Shown piece after piece: positions 1 through 9,018 of a stretch of DNA of 64,000 nt. Position 1 is the first letter of the stretch. Every line of letters starts with the position of its first letter. Both the position numbers and the translations under genes were made by a program. The notes below the pieces were generated by a model, which searched no databases, had not been told where the DNA came from, and worked only from the letters and a program-made list of their open reading frames with translations. Origin of the DNA: Actinokineospora bangkokensis (lineage in GTDB: Bacteria > Actinomycetota > Actinomycetes > Mycobacteriales > Pseudonocardiaceae); NCBI RefSeq assembly GCF_001940455.1, contig NZ_MKQR01000016.1:93125-157124 (forward strand). Reading direction: 5' to 3'.

Positions 1-1519
1 CCAGCGCGGCGCCCTGGGGCAGCTGGGAGATGCGGAAGACGACGAACTCGGCGGGCTTGACCGGCGCCACCCCGATCTCGATGATCAGGTTGCCCGCGTC
101 CCGGCTCTCCGGCGGGTTGTTCTCGGCGTCGCACTTGACGAAGTAGGCCTCCGCCGCCGAGCGGCCGACGAGCGCGCCGCTGCGCCACACCCGCTGCAGG
201 AACGCGCCGACGACGCGCTGCACGCTCTCCCACAGGTACTCGTCGTTGGGCTCGAACACCACCCAGTTCGTGCCGTTGAGGATGGACTCCTCGATGAAGT
301 TGAACAGCCTGCGCACGTTGACGTAGCGCCACTCCGGGTCGCTGGAGAGGGTGCGCGCGCCCCACACCCGGATGCCCTGGCCGGGGAAGGCGCGCAGGCA
401 GTTGACCCCGAGCGGGTTGAGCAGCTCCTGCTCCGAGCGGCTGATCACCGTCTGCAGGGCGACGACGCCGCGGATGACCTCGTTGGCGGGGGCCTTGTGC
501 ACCCCGCGCGTCTCGTCGCTGCGCGCCCACACCCCGGCCAGGTGGCCGCTGGGCGGCAGGCTCACCCGGTTGCCGGTGATCGGGTCCATCGCCTGCACCC
601 ACGGCCAGTACAGGGCGGCGTACTTGCTGTCGTAGCCCGCGAACTCGGTGCGCCAGTCGCGGACCTGCTGGGAGTTGAGCCCGGGCGGCGGGTCCAGGAT
701 GGCGACCCGGTCCGACATCAGCTCGCAGTGGGCCATCAGCGCCTGCTGCACGGCCTTGACGCCCTCGGCGTCGAGCAGGCCGCGCTGGTAGGCCGACATC
801 AGGTCGGGGACGGCGACCATGGTGATCTCGTCGATGGCCTCGAACCCGCCCAGGCCGGTGCGCTCCACCGGGTCCCCGACGTACTCGGCGGGGCTGAGCG
901 AGCGGGGCGCGGGGGCGCTGCCCGCGAGCGCGGTGGTGGTGTCCTTGCGCGGGGCCAGGGCGGCGGACTTGGTGTCCTCCAGCTCGACGAGCTTGGACTG
1001 GCGGGCCAGGACGGTGGCGACGTTGGCGGGGCCGCGCTTGGTGGTGAGGTTGTCGAAGGACTCCTCGACCTTGCCGTCGCGCAGCACGTCGAGGCGGAAG
1101 GCGTCCTCGCCGGGCTGGCCCGCCTCGGCGACCACGACGCTGAGCTCACCGGGCCCGGCCGAGGGCAGGGCGCGCACGGCGAAGGCGGCGCGCTTGTCGT
1201 CGGCCGCGGCGGGGACGGTGGCGCGCAGGTCGCGGCGGCCGTCGCCCGCGGCCTCGGTGTCGGGCAGGCGCAGCACGTAGGCGGCGCCACCGCCGTTGAG
1301 GAAGAACCCGTAGACCGAGTGCGGCAGGTAGGCGCCCTCGGTGAACCCGCCGAACACCCGGGTGAAGTGGGTCCAGTTGGTGATCAGGGTCGGCTCGGAC
1401 ACCGGCCCCCTCTCGGCGAAGCCGACGAAACCCGCCACGGCGGTGCCGACGCCCTCGATGGGCCGGGAGCCGGACGACACCTCCTCGACGTAGACGCCGG
1501 GGGCGAGGTAGTTGGGCAT
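1..1519 (-). CDS. Contractile tail sheath protein (eCIS/phage-tail-like), C-terminus cut by window edge
   Basis: This is the sheath subunit of a contractile tail, the sleeve that shortens to drive the inner tube into a target. It starts with ATG at 1519 (MPNYLAPGVYVEEVSSGSRP), the typical opening of sheath proteins (xPGVYVEE), and 506 codons are visible without a stop. Near the left edge it carries the conserved sheath C-terminal region: RRLFNFIEESILNGTNWVVF, then WESVQRVVGAFLQ, then a Cys-Asp-Asn segment (FVKCDAENNPP) and the strand VAPVKPAEFVVFRISQ. The divergent neighbour is a DUF4255 protein, a family tied to extracellular contractile injection systems (eCIS), so an eCIS is more likely than a prophage. 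The rest of the locus should lie to the left of the window. Family call firm; eCIS versus R-type tail is inference. Confidence 0.88.
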   Translation of the reverse strand, partial: MPNYLAPGVYVEEVSSGSRPIEGVGTAVAGFVGFAERGPVSEPTLITNWTHFTRVFGGFTEGAYLPHSVYGFFLNGGGAAYVLRLPDTEAAGDGRRDLRATVPAAADDKRAAFAVRALPSAGPGELSVVVAEAGQPGEDAFRLDVLRDGKVEESFDNLTTKRGPANVATVLARQSKLVELEDTKSAALAPRKDTTTALAGSAPAPRSLSPAEYVGDPVERTGLGGFEAIDEITMVAVPDLMSAYQRGLLDAEGVKAVQQALMAHCELMSDRVAILDPPPGLNSQQVRDWRTEFAGYDSKYAALYWPWVQAMDPITGNRVSLPPSGHLAGVWARSDETRGVHKAPANEVIRGVVALQTVISRSEQELLNPLGVNCLRAFPGQGIRVWGARTLSSDPEWRYVNVRRLFNFIEESILNGTNWVVFEPNDEYLWESVQRVVGAFLQRVWRSGALVGRSAAEAYFVKCDAENNPPESRDAGNLIIEIGVAPVKPAEFVVFRISQLPQGAAL

Positions 1520-1706
1520 CGGGTGTCCCCTTCCGGTGCAGGGCGGCGTGACCTCGACCAGGCTGGCACCCCGCGGCGGCCGGGCGGGGTGTCGCCGGTG
1601 CGGCGCGGTGGACCGGCGGGGGTGCCCCCGGGGGCAGCGGGTCCGGGCCGCGCGGCGGTCCCCCGCGCGGCTGCCCCGGGGCCGCCGGGTGCGCAGACTC
1701 CGGGGT

Positions 1707-2333
1707 GTGCTGGCAGACGTCGACTCCTCCCTCCGGGCCTGGCTCACCGACGAGCTCGCGCCCGGCACCGAGATCGGGTTCGACCCGCCCGGGCTGCTCA
1801 CCGGCATCCCGCGCAGACCGCGGCGGGCGGGCATCGTGAACCTGTTCCTGCACGCGGTCACCGAGAACCTCGACGGGCTCCCGGCGGGCCGGGTGCGGGT
1901 GCGCGACACCGAGGGCCGGGTGACCGGCAGCCACGTGGCGCACCGCAGCTACCACCTGTCCTACCTGGTGACGGCGTGGGCGGCGGACACCACCGAGGAG
2001 CACGAGCTGCTCGGTGCGCTGATCGGCGCGCACACCGAGCGCGACGCGCTGCACCCGGACCACCTGCGCGGCTGCCTGAGCGTGCTGGACACGGCGTTGC
2101 CGGTGCGGCTGGGCTGGACCCCGGCCGCGCGCACGGCCGAGCTGTGGTCGGCGGTGGGGGTGCCCATGCGCACCGCGCTGGACCTCACCATCACCGCCCC
2201 GGCCCTGCCCGCCCGGTTCGAGCCGCCCGCCCCGCCCGTCGAGGCGGTCCACCTGGAGGTCCACGGCGCCGTCGCACCCCCACCCGAGGTACCGCGGCGG
2301 CGCTGGGAGCGCACCGCGATCAACGAAAGCTGA
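1707..2333 (+). CDS. DUF4255 (Afp16/Pvc16-like) tail terminator protein
   Basis: 208 aa from GTG at 1707. The N-terminal pattern LADVDSSLRAWLTDEL followed by FDPP and a beta-rich middle (VNLFLHAVTEN, YHLSYLVTAWA, HELLGALI) matches the DUF4255/Pvc16 N-terminal family, which in eCIS and some phage tails completes or caps the tube and sets its length. The family usually ends after about 190-210 residues with a proline-rich tail, as here. It is divergent from the sheath gene with about 190 bp between starts, so a shared regulatory region is likely. The start was chosen because the family motif begins directly after it; the frame stays open upstream but that sequence is Arg/Gly/Pro-rich and not family-like. 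This gene is the best evidence that the left edge is an injection-system locus. Confidence 0.82.
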   Translation: MLADVDSSLRAWLTDELAPGTEIGFDPPGLLTGIPRRPRRAGIVNLFLHAVTENLDGLPAGRVRVRDTEGRVTGSHVAHRSYHLSYLVTAWAADTTEEHELLGALIGAHTERDALHPDHLRGCLSVLDTALPVRLGWTPAARTAELWSAVGVPMRTALDLTITAPALPARFEPPAPPVEAVHLEVHGAVAPPPEVPRRRWERTAINES

Positions 2334-2368
2334 AACATCCCTTCCCGCCACCCGCCCCCTCGTCCCCG

Positions 2369-2480
2369 CCCGGCACCGTCCCCGACCTGACACCGGACCG
2401 CCCGGCACCGTCCCCGACCTGGCACTAGACAGCCCAGGCACCGTCCCCGACCTGGCGCCGGGCAGCCCGGTGCCGAAGAC
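2369..2480. repeat. Tandem repeat, three 32-33 bp units plus a partial fourth
   Basis: Between the DUF4255 gene and the next gene, units begin at 2369, 2401 and 2433, with a partial one at 2466. Each contains CGGCACCGTCCCCGACCTG or a one-base variant, followed by a variable 11-14 bp. The intergenic region (2334-2549) has no convincing gene. The GGTGCCG ending at about 2475 can pair with CGGCACC in the earlier units, so alternative hairpins are possible. Whether it is a terminator array, a regulatory array or slippage-prone filler cannot be told. Confidence 0.75.
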
Positions 2481-2549
2481 CGCCCGCGGTTCGGGGACGC
2501 GCCCGCGACGACCTGACCGCACGACGACCCCGATCCCGTTGGAGGCACG

Positions 2550-4727
2550 ATGTCAGCACCCGCAGTGGACACGAGCTGGTTGCGCGGTGACCCCACCGAG
2601 GGGCTGCGCCCCGCCCGGCCCAGGACGTTCAAGGAACTGGTGACCGCGGACCCGCTGTGGCGGCGGATCTACCAGGAGTGGCTGGCCGAGCACTACGACA
2701 CGGTCATGCCCGGGTTCGACCACCCGCAGGTGCAGGCGCTGTTCGACCGGCTGACCGACACCACCCGGCAGCGCACCCCGCTCGACGACGCGATGCAGAA
2801 GCCGTTCGAGGACGCCTACCGGCGCAAGCCCGACGGCTTCTACGAGCAGTTCGGCGCCATCAAGGACATGCTCAGGGCCCGCACCGAGGCCGCGCGCGCG
2901 GCGGACCGCAAGCTCAGCGAGCGGGACGCGCTCAAGGCCGTCGGCAAGCAGGTAGCCGTCGAGGCGGTGCAGGCCGCGCTGGCCGACGCCGCAGGCGACG
3001 CGCCCATCGCCCTGCGCGCCTGGACCCAGGTGGAGGCGTTCAAGCAGGAGTTCACCACCGCGCGCAACAAGGCGGTGCAGGAGTTCGCGCACCCGGCCTG
3101 GAACAAGCACAGCGAGCACTGGCAGATGGCGCAGGACCTGCTGGCCGAGCGCATCGGGGCCGTGTCGTCGAAGGAGGGCGTGCTCCGCGAGACCGTGCAG
3201 CAGGGCCAGGCGATGCTCGGCGCGGGCAGCAAGCCGCCCGCGGTGTACCTGGACAAGCTGACCAACGACCTGGTCGAGTGGGCGAGCGCGATCAACCTGA
3301 TGGCCGCCGGGTTCGCCGAGTGCGCCAACCTCATGTCGCAGTGGGCCAAGGTCAACGCCGAGAAGCTGATGAAGGACGACTTCGACACCTTCTTCCCCAT
3401 CACCGGCGGGGTGATGCTGGCCGCGCGCACCGCGATCGGCGTGGCGGGCGTGGTGCTCGGCTTCTTCCCGCAGCTGGCCCCGATCGCGGGCGGGCTGGAC
3501 CTGGCCGACCAGCTGGTCGAGGGCGGGGTGCGCCGGGCGGTGGTCGCGGTGGCCTCGCGCAACGGCAAGAACAAGGTGGACCTGGCCGGGGTGAAGCTGG
3601 AGCTCACCGACGAGTTCAAGAACTCGCGGGCGGGCAAGCTGTACATGAAGAAGGAGGCCGCCAAGGAGTACGCCGAGGGCAAGCTCCAGCAGCTCGGGGA
3701 CACCGCCGCGGCGTTCAGCGCCGCGGTCGCCAAGGCCGCCGAGGACTACGTGCCCGGGGTCAAGGCCGCCCGCGAGGCCGCGACCCGCTCCGCCGTCGCC
3801 GCCCAGGCGGGCATCGACGACCTGCGCAGGCAGATCCTGGAGCGCAAGCCGGAACTGGCCAAGAGCGAGGCGTTCGACGGTGTGATGCGGCGGCTGACGG
3901 TGCTGTTCGGCAACCGGCAGGAGGAGGCGACCGAGGCGGAGCTGTCGGCCACCGCCGAGGAGATCAAGGGCCTGCTGTCGCAGGCCGCCGAGCTCGGCGG
4001 CCTGGAGGGCGGGCTGCCCTCGCTGGGCGGGATGGTCAAGGACGCCCTGGGCGACGCCTTCACCGCGATGGCGCCCGGGCTGGCCTCGGCCATCAGCACC
4101 GCGATGCCGGTGATCGGCGTCGTCAAGGTCACCGTGTCGACGGTGCTCGACGGCGTGGAGTTCTGGGCGGCGATGAACAAGGGGCTGACCCCGGACGGGA
4201 TGACCACCGAGCAGCTGGCGCAGTTCCAAGCCATTGTCGGGCGCAACGTCCTGGGCACGCACGTGGCGTTCGAGGGGCTGGACTTCTCCAGCGTCAAGTG
4301 GGTCGGCAAGCAGGGCAGCGCGCTGGTGGTGGAGGTCGCGGGCGTCCAGGGGACGTTCGACCCGGCCACACTGCGGTTCTCCCCGTTCGACCGCTCGGGC
4401 ATGCAGGGGCAGGTGCTCTCCCAAGTGCGCCGCTCCTACAGCGTGGGGCTGCACTCGCCCGAGGGCACCGTGCAGCTGAGCTGGGACGGCTGGGAGTGGG
4501 GCGACGAGCTGGGCGAGGGCACCCAGTCGGCCGCCGTGCCCGCCACCCACCCCGACGGCCGCGCCTACGACCTGCAACTGCTGGTCTACCCCGAGGGCCG
4601 CCTGGTGGTCACCGGCCAGACCATGACCAAGGCCGCCGACCCGGCGCGGCTGGCCAAGCGCGGGGCCGTGGTGATCGGCACCCGCGGGCCGGGGCGGGCG
4701 TTCGACCTGATCAACGGGATCGGCTGA
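2550..4727 (+). CDS. Hypothetical 725-aa protein with two hydrophobic segments; candidate injection-system cargo
   Basis: I do not recognise this family. ATG at 2550 sits behind GTTGGAGGCACG, a good Shine-Dalgarno. No signal peptide is visible. Residues about 1-270 look alpha-helical and charged (a helix-rich stretch containing KAVGKQVAVEAVQAALADAA). A first hydrophobic glycine-rich segment lies at about 285-310 (GGVMLAARTAIGVAGVVLGF), a helical charged middle at 340-480, and a second hydrophobic segment at about 503-530 (APGLASAISTAMPVIGVVKV). The C-terminal 170 residues look beta-rich with many Trp/Gly (SWDGWEWGDELGEG). Helical bundle, two hydrophobic hairpin-like segments and a beta domain are compatible with a membrane-inserting toxin, but that is inference. 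It is 13 bp from the next gene, so the two probably form an operon behind the tail genes. Confidence 0.6.
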   Translation: MSAPAVDTSWLRGDPTEGLRPARPRTFKELVTADPLWRRIYQEWLAEHYDTVMPGFDHPQVQALFDRLTDTTRQRTPLDDAMQKPFEDAYRRKPDGFYEQFGAIKDMLRARTEAARAADRKLSERDALKAVGKQVAVEAVQAALADAAGDAPIALRAWTQVEAFKQEFTTARNKAVQEFAHPAWNKHSEHWQMAQDLLAERIGAVSSKEGVLRETVQQGQAMLGAGSKPPAVYLDKLTNDLVEWASAINLMAAGFAECANLMSQWAKVNAEKLMKDDFDTFFPITGGVMLAARTAIGVAGVVLGFFPQLAPIAGGLDLADQLVEGGVRRAVVAVASRNGKNKVDLAGVKLELTDEFKNSRAGKLYMKKEAAKEYAEGKLQQLGDTAAAFSAAVAKAAEDYVPGVKAAREAATRSAVAAQAGIDDLRRQILERKPELAKSEAFDGVMRRLTVLFGNRQEEATEAELSATAEEIKGLLSQAAELGGLEGGLPSLGGMVKDALGDAFTAMAPGLASAISTAMPVIGVVKVTVSTVLDGVEFWAAMNKGLTPDGMTTEQLAQFQAIVGRNVLGTHVAFEGLDFSSVKWVGKQGSALVVEVAGVQGTFDPATLRFSPFDRSGMQGQVLSQVRRSYSVGLHSPEGTVQLSWDGWEWGDELGEGTQSAAVPATHPDGRAYDLQLLVYPEGRLVVTGQTMTKAADPARLAKRGAVVIGTRGPGRAFDLINGIG

Positions 4728-4740
4728 GGGGGGCGCGGAG

Positions 4741-5826
4741 ATGACCACAGCGGAGCGGGAACCCGACGAGCTGGCCGACGACGAGCTGCCCGACGAGCTC
4801 ACCGAGGTCATGGACCAGCTGGTCGCGGTGGCCAACGAGTGCTGGGGGACCCAGGCGCTGTTCCGCCTGCTGGACCCGACGAAGACCGAGTGGCAGGGGC
4901 TGCGCGCCGAGGGTGAGCACTTCGTCGACGTCGACGGCGTGCTGGGCGTGCTCGACCTCAACCGCAGGGCGTTCCTGCCCGACGACCTGGTGCTGCTCAC
5001 CGAGCGGCTGCGGGAGCGCCTGGCCGCCGCCCTGGCCGACACCCCGCTGGCCGTGGGCGACCGCACGGCGGTGGTGGACTGGGGCACGGTGGAGATCGTC
5101 GAGGGGCAGGAGCAGCCGTCGGCGACGATCGCGGCGACGGCGACGTCGGTGCCCGAGGCCGACGAGGCGTTCTACCGGCTGACGCTGCTCACCGACCCGG
5201 AGGGCGGGGTGCAGGTCACCGCGCACGAGCGGGTCGGCGGGGCCGAGGAGGACGCCGCTGACGGGTCGGCGGAGGGGTCCGCCGAGGGCGGCGGTGTCGA
5301 CGGCGACTACCTCAACGCCTACTACGGCTCGGACCCGCTGCCCTTCGACGGGATCGGGCTGGTGGTCGACTGGAGCACGTGGGCGCCCGACCAGGTCGCC
5401 GACGGCGGGTTGATCGGCTCGCCGGTGACCGGGCGCGACCACGAGGAGCGCGAGTACGACCTGTACGTGTGGTTCGGGCCGGAGACCGGCGCGCAGATCG
5501 TCTCCGCCGAGCCCAGGGCCGCCGCGGCCGGTGCCGCGGAGGTGGACCCGCGCGCGTACTTCGCCACCGAGGTCGAGCCGCAGCTGCGCGCCCACTGCGC
5601 CGACCGCGGCCGCGCGCTGGAGGCGGCGGGCGGCGAGCGGTTCGACGTGTCCCGCTGGATCGACGGCGACGGCGACTACCAGCCGGAGTTCCTCGACCAC
5701 GACGGCACGCGCTTCGTGGTGTCGCTGCGCGCGACCCTGCTGGGCGAGGACGAGCGCGAGGTCCGCGCCCGCCTGAGCCTGGCCGCCCTGGACGACGTCC
5801 GCGTCGAGGGCCTGGACTCGGTCTGA
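4741..5826 (+). CDS. Hypothetical acidic 361-aa protein, co-transcribed with the 725-aa gene
   Basis: Unrecognised. ATG at 4741 follows GGGGGGCGCGGAG and lies 13 bp after the upstream stop. The protein is strongly acidic (N-terminus rich in ELADDELPDEL), has no signal peptide or membrane segment, and contains a low-complexity acidic linker at about 174-188 (EEDAADGSAEGSAEGGG). The two halves look like paired alpha/beta domains (a stretch containing WGTVEI, later ATEVEPQLRAHCADRGRALE). An acidic soluble partner immediately downstream of a protein with two hydrophobic segments could be a chaperone or immunity protein. That is positional inference only. A hairpin terminator follows at 5837. Confidence 0.55.
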   Translation: MTTAEREPDELADDELPDELTEVMDQLVAVANECWGTQALFRLLDPTKTEWQGLRAEGEHFVDVDGVLGVLDLNRRAFLPDDLVLLTERLRERLAAALADTPLAVGDRTAVVDWGTVEIVEGQEQPSATIAATATSVPEADEAFYRLTLLTDPEGGVQVTAHERVGGAEEDAADGSAEGSAEGGGVDGDYLNAYYGSDPLPFDGIGLVVDWSTWAPDQVADGGLIGSPVTGRDHEEREYDLYVWFGPETGAQIVSAEPRAAAAGAAEVDPRAYFATEVEPQLRAHCADRGRALEAAGGERFDVSRWIDGDGDYQPEFLDHDGTRFVVSLRATLLGEDEREVRARLSLAALDDVRVEGLDSV

Positions 5827-5836
5827 CCGGTGCCCC

Positions 5837-5862
5837 GGCCGGGTGGCGCCCGCCACCCGGCC
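5837..5862 (+). terminator. Hairpin terminator after the two unknown genes
   Basis: GGCCGGGTGGC (5837-5847) pairs with GCCACCCGGCC (5852-5862) around a 4-base loop, 10 bp past the stop at 5826. There is no T-tract, as is usual in high-GC actinomycetes. It separates the two-gene unit from the surface-protein gene at 5926. Confidence 0.65.
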
Positions 5863-5925
5863 CGGCGGGCCCACCGGGTTCCCATTGGGCGGTCGCCCCG
5901 CCCGCACGACCCCTGGAGTGATCCC

Positions 5926-8900
5926 ATGCGCGCTTGGGCCGTCCTGGCGCTGGCCGTTGTGCTGGCGCTGCCCGTCTTCCTGCTGGGGCCGTCCGCGCCC
6001 GTGCCGACCCCGGTGGCGGCGCCGGGCGTGCTGCCGCCCCCGCCCGCGGCACCGGTCGAACCGGACCTGCGGGAGGCGGTGTACGGCGACTTCCTGCTGG
6101 TGGGCAACAGCTCCCTGCGCTGCCCGGTGGCCGGGGAGGTGACGGGCGACCACACCCCCGCCGAGTGCGCGCAGGCCCGCGCCGGGCAGCGCCCGGGTGG
6201 GCTGCTGGACAACAGCGCGACGAACAACGGCTACTTCATGCACTTGGCCGACGACGACACCCGACCGGCGACGTTCACCTCCAGCCGGGCGGTCGTCGTG
6301 GTCCCGGCGGGCGCGCGGGTGAAGCAGGCGCGGCTGAGCTGGGGCGGGCACACGGGGATGTTCCTCGGCTTCTCCGGCGTCAACTGCGTGCGACCGCTGC
6401 TGCTGCAGGGGGACCCGCCCCCCGCGCCCGCCGCCCCGTCCCCCGCGCAGCAGCGGGTCGGGATCTCCCTCGGCGGGGCGGCCCCGGTGGAGTTCGCCCC
6501 GCAGGGGTACCGGGCGACGGAGGGGTTGACCGAGCCGAGCCAGGTGTACTCGGCGTGGGCGGACGTGACCTCGGTCTTCACCGGCACGGCGACGGGGGCC
6601 GCGGTCGAGGTGTCGGTGAGCGACGTGTGGGTGCCGACGGGGCCGGGGTGCGCGGGTGGGTGGTCGCTGGCGGTGGTGTTCGACTACGGGCAGCCGACCG
6701 CGCGGTACCCGCACCCGCGGGTGGTCGACTTCTACTCCGGCACGCTCCCGCAGGGCGGGGCGCTGCTGCCGGGCCTGCTGGAGCCGCTGATCCCCGGCTT
6801 CCCGTCCTTCGTGGACGCGCTGCTGCCGGGTCTGGTCCCGGGGTTGACCGGCACGGCCGTGTCCCTGCCCGGGGTGTCCCCGAAGCGCTCCCAGGCCGAC
6901 GTCGCGGTGGGGTTGACGGCGTTCGACGGGGATTGGGGGCAGGGCGGGGAGCGGTTCACAGTGGACGGTGAGCCGGTGGCCGAGCCGTGCACGGGCGGAG
7001 AGGACTTCTTCCGGTCGTGCGCGTTGGGGGCCGTCCCGCCGGTGGTGAACACGATGGGGGTCGACGCCAAGGTCGTGCGGCCGGCGCTGGCGGACAACGA
7101 CGACGGCTCGATCGAGGTGGGCGTGCAGGGGGTGGAGGACTTCGTCGCGGTGACGGGCCTGGTGCTCGCCGAGACGGTGACCCCGGCGATCTCGGTGGAC
7201 GTGACCGGGCCGGACGCGCCGGTGCGGGAGGGGGACCTGGCGCCATTCGCGGTGGTGGTGACGAACACGGGGACGATGCCGCTGCGCGACATCCGGGTGG
7301 ACGCGGGGGCGCAGGCCCGCTGCGCGCCCGCGGCGGTGCCCCCGTTGGCCCCGGGCGGGTCGGCGCGGGTGACGTGCGTGCAGCCCGCCGGGCCGGGGCG
7401 GGTGCAGAACCGGACCGTGGTCACCGGCACCTACCTGACGACGTCCACAGGGGACGCGCGCACGGTGTCCGCGACAGGGCAAGCGTTTGCGGAGGTGACC
7501 CCGGCGGACCTGGCCGTGCGCCGCGTGCCGGACAAGCTGCTGGTGCACGCCGGGGAGCCGGTGCGGTTCGCGGTGACGCTGGTGAACAACACCGACGTGT
7601 TCTACTCGGGTGTGCGCTACGTCGACGGCGCGACGCCGACGTGCACGGGCGTGCCCCAGACCCTGCCCGGCCGCTCCAGCGCCGCGTTCGAGTGCGTGCT
7701 GCCCGCGGCGCGGGACAGCTTCGCCAGCCAGGGGTCGATGACCGCCGTGGACGCGGCGGGCAACGAGGTCCGGGTGCAGAGCCAAGCGGTGACCACCACG
7801 GTGATCGCGCCGACGGTGGCGCTCACCGGTCGGGCCGAGCCGGAGACCGCGTACCGGGGGTCGCCGGTGGTGTTCAGCCTCTCGGTGACCCACACGGGCG
7901 CGGAGTCCGACGGCCCGCTCTACGACGCGGTGATCACGGTGCCCGGGTGCGAGGTCCCGACGATCCCCGCCGTCGAGCCGGGGGCGACGGTCACGGCCTC
8001 CTGCACGGCCGAACCCGAGCGGAGCGGGCCGGTCGCCGCCTCCGTGTCGGCCCGCGACGGCTCCGGCTACGCGGTGACGGCCACGACGACGATCCCGCTG
8101 ACGCTGCTGGAGCCGCGCCTGGAGGTGACGCAGGAGGTGGTGCCGACCGTCGTCCGCACCGGCGCCCCGGTCGAGTTCACCATGACGGCGCGCAACACCG
8201 GCACCGCGGCGGACGGCGACCTCACCGACGTCCGCCTGGACAACCCCACGATCCCGCCCAGCTGCGCGCCGGACCCGATCCCCCGGCTCGCGCCCGGCGA
8301 ATCGGGGTCGGTGTCCTGCACGGCCGTCCCCGACCGCAGCTTCTCCAGCGTGGCCGTGGGGCGGGCGCAGGACTCGCAGGGCCGGGCCATGTCCGTGACC
8401 GCCGCCGAGGTGCCGGTGGCGGTCACGCACCCCTCGCTGGCGATGCAGGTCGCGGTCGAGCCTGAGTCGGCCCGGCACGGTGCGCGCGCCGACTTCTCCG
8501 TGGTGGTGCGCAACACCGGGGACGTGCCGGTGGAGGTGTCCGTGCGCAACGACCAGGCGGCCGACTGCGACCTGGTCGAGCCCTCGCTGCGGGCAGGCGC
8601 CGCCCAGGGCGTGCGGTGCCAGGTGGACCTGCCCAGGGACGAAGCGGTGGACCGGCTGGTGAACACCGCCCGCTACACGGCCAACCCCGTCCCCGGCGAC
8701 GGCGGCGCCGAGCTGGGCGGCGAGTCCTCCGCCACGGTGCGGGTGCTGGCGGGCCAAGCCCCGCAGGACCCGTCGGCGGGCCCGGACCCGGGCGCCGACC
8801 CCGGCACCGACCCGGGCGGTGACCCGACCCCGCAGGACGGCATCACCGGCGGCACCGGCGGCACCGGCAGCCCCACGACCGGCGGGGCCGGGCAGGGGAC

Positions 8901-9018
8901 GACGGACGGCTTGGCGAGCACCGGCGCGTCGGTGGCGGGTCCGCTGGCCCTCGGCGTCGGGCTGCTCGTGGCGGGCGCCATGGCGCTCGTCCTCGCCCGC
9001 GGGCGCAGGCGGGGTTAG
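5926..9018 (+). CDS. LAxTG-anchored multidomain surface protein with DUF11-like repeats
   Basis: 1030 aa from ATG at 5926, with GGAG 8 bp upstream. A hydrophobic signal segment (WAVLALAVVLALPVFLLG) opens the protein. Residues about 45-430 form a domain with strands such as QARLSWGGHTGMFLG and SLAVVFDYGQP, resembling the N-terminal part of DUF11/DUF3344-type actinobacterial surface proteins. Five beta-sandwich repeats follow, each with an FxVxVxNTG-type motif (FAVVVTNTGTMPL, FTMTARNTGTAADG, FSVVVRNTGDVPV). A Pro/Asp/Gly-rich wall-spanning linker leads to LASTG at 996-1000, a hydrophobic stretch and an Arg-rich tail: a complete sorting signal of the LAxTG type used by class E sortases. The stop codon TAG (9016-9018) coincides with the end of the palindromic element that follows. 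Function: adhesin or surface-layer stalk by analogy. Confidence 0.8.
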   Translation: MRAWAVLALAVVLALPVFLLGPSAPVPTPVAAPGVLPPPPAAPVEPDLREAVYGDFLLVGNSSLRCPVAGEVTGDHTPAECAQARAGQRPGGLLDNSATNNGYFMHLADDDTRPATFTSSRAVVVVPAGARVKQARLSWGGHTGMFLGFSGVNCVRPLLLQGDPPPAPAAPSPAQQRVGISLGGAAPVEFAPQGYRATEGLTEPSQVYSAWADVTSVFTGTATGAAVEVSVSDVWVPTGPGCAGGWSLAVVFDYGQPTARYPHPRVVDFYSGTLPQGGALLPGLLEPLIPGFPSFVDALLPGLVPGLTGTAVSLPGVSPKRSQADVAVGLTAFDGDWGQGGERFTVDGEPVAEPCTGGEDFFRSCALGAVPPVVNTMGVDAKVVRPALADNDDGSIEVGVQGVEDFVAVTGLVLAETVTPAISVDVTGPDAPVREGDLAPFAVVVTNTGTMPLRDIRVDAGAQARCAPAAVPPLAPGGSARVTCVQPAGPGRVQNRTVVTGTYLTTSTGDARTVSATGQAFAEVTPADLAVRRVPDKLLVHAGEPVRFAVTLVNNTDVFYSGVRYVDGATPTCTGVPQTLPGRSSAAFECVLPAARDSFASQGSMTAVDAAGNEVRVQSQAVTTTVIAPTVALTGRAEPETAYRGSPVVFSLSVTHTGAESDGPLYDAVITVPGCEVPTIPAVEPGATVTASCTAEPERSGPVAASVSARDGSGYAVTATTTIPLTLLEPRLEVTQEVVPTVVRTGAPVEFTMTARNTGTAADGDLTDVRLDNPTIPPSCAPDPIPRLAPGESGSVSCTAVPDRSFSSVAVGRAQDSQGRAMSVTAAEVPVAVTHPSLAMQVAVEPESARHGARADFSVVVRNTGDVPVEVSVRNDQAADCDLVEPSLRAGAAQGVRCQVDLPRDEAVDRLVNTARYTANPVPGDGGAELGGESSATVRVLAGQAPQDPSAGPDPGADPGTDPGGDPTPQDGITGGTGGTGSPTTGGAGQGTTDGLASTGASVAGPLALGVGLLVAGAMALVLARGRRRG

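Noticed and set aside
497-2428. 643-codon open frame on the + strand opposite the sheath gene
   Set aside because: Composition is Ala/Gly/Arg/His-rich low complexity; it is the antisense shadow of the sheath gene and a shifted frame of DUF4255.
4711-8757. 1348-codon open frame on the minus strand
   Set aside because: Product is His/Arg/Gly-rich without any motif, wholly antisense to the 361-aa gene and the surface-protein gene; typical spurious frame of very high GC DNA.
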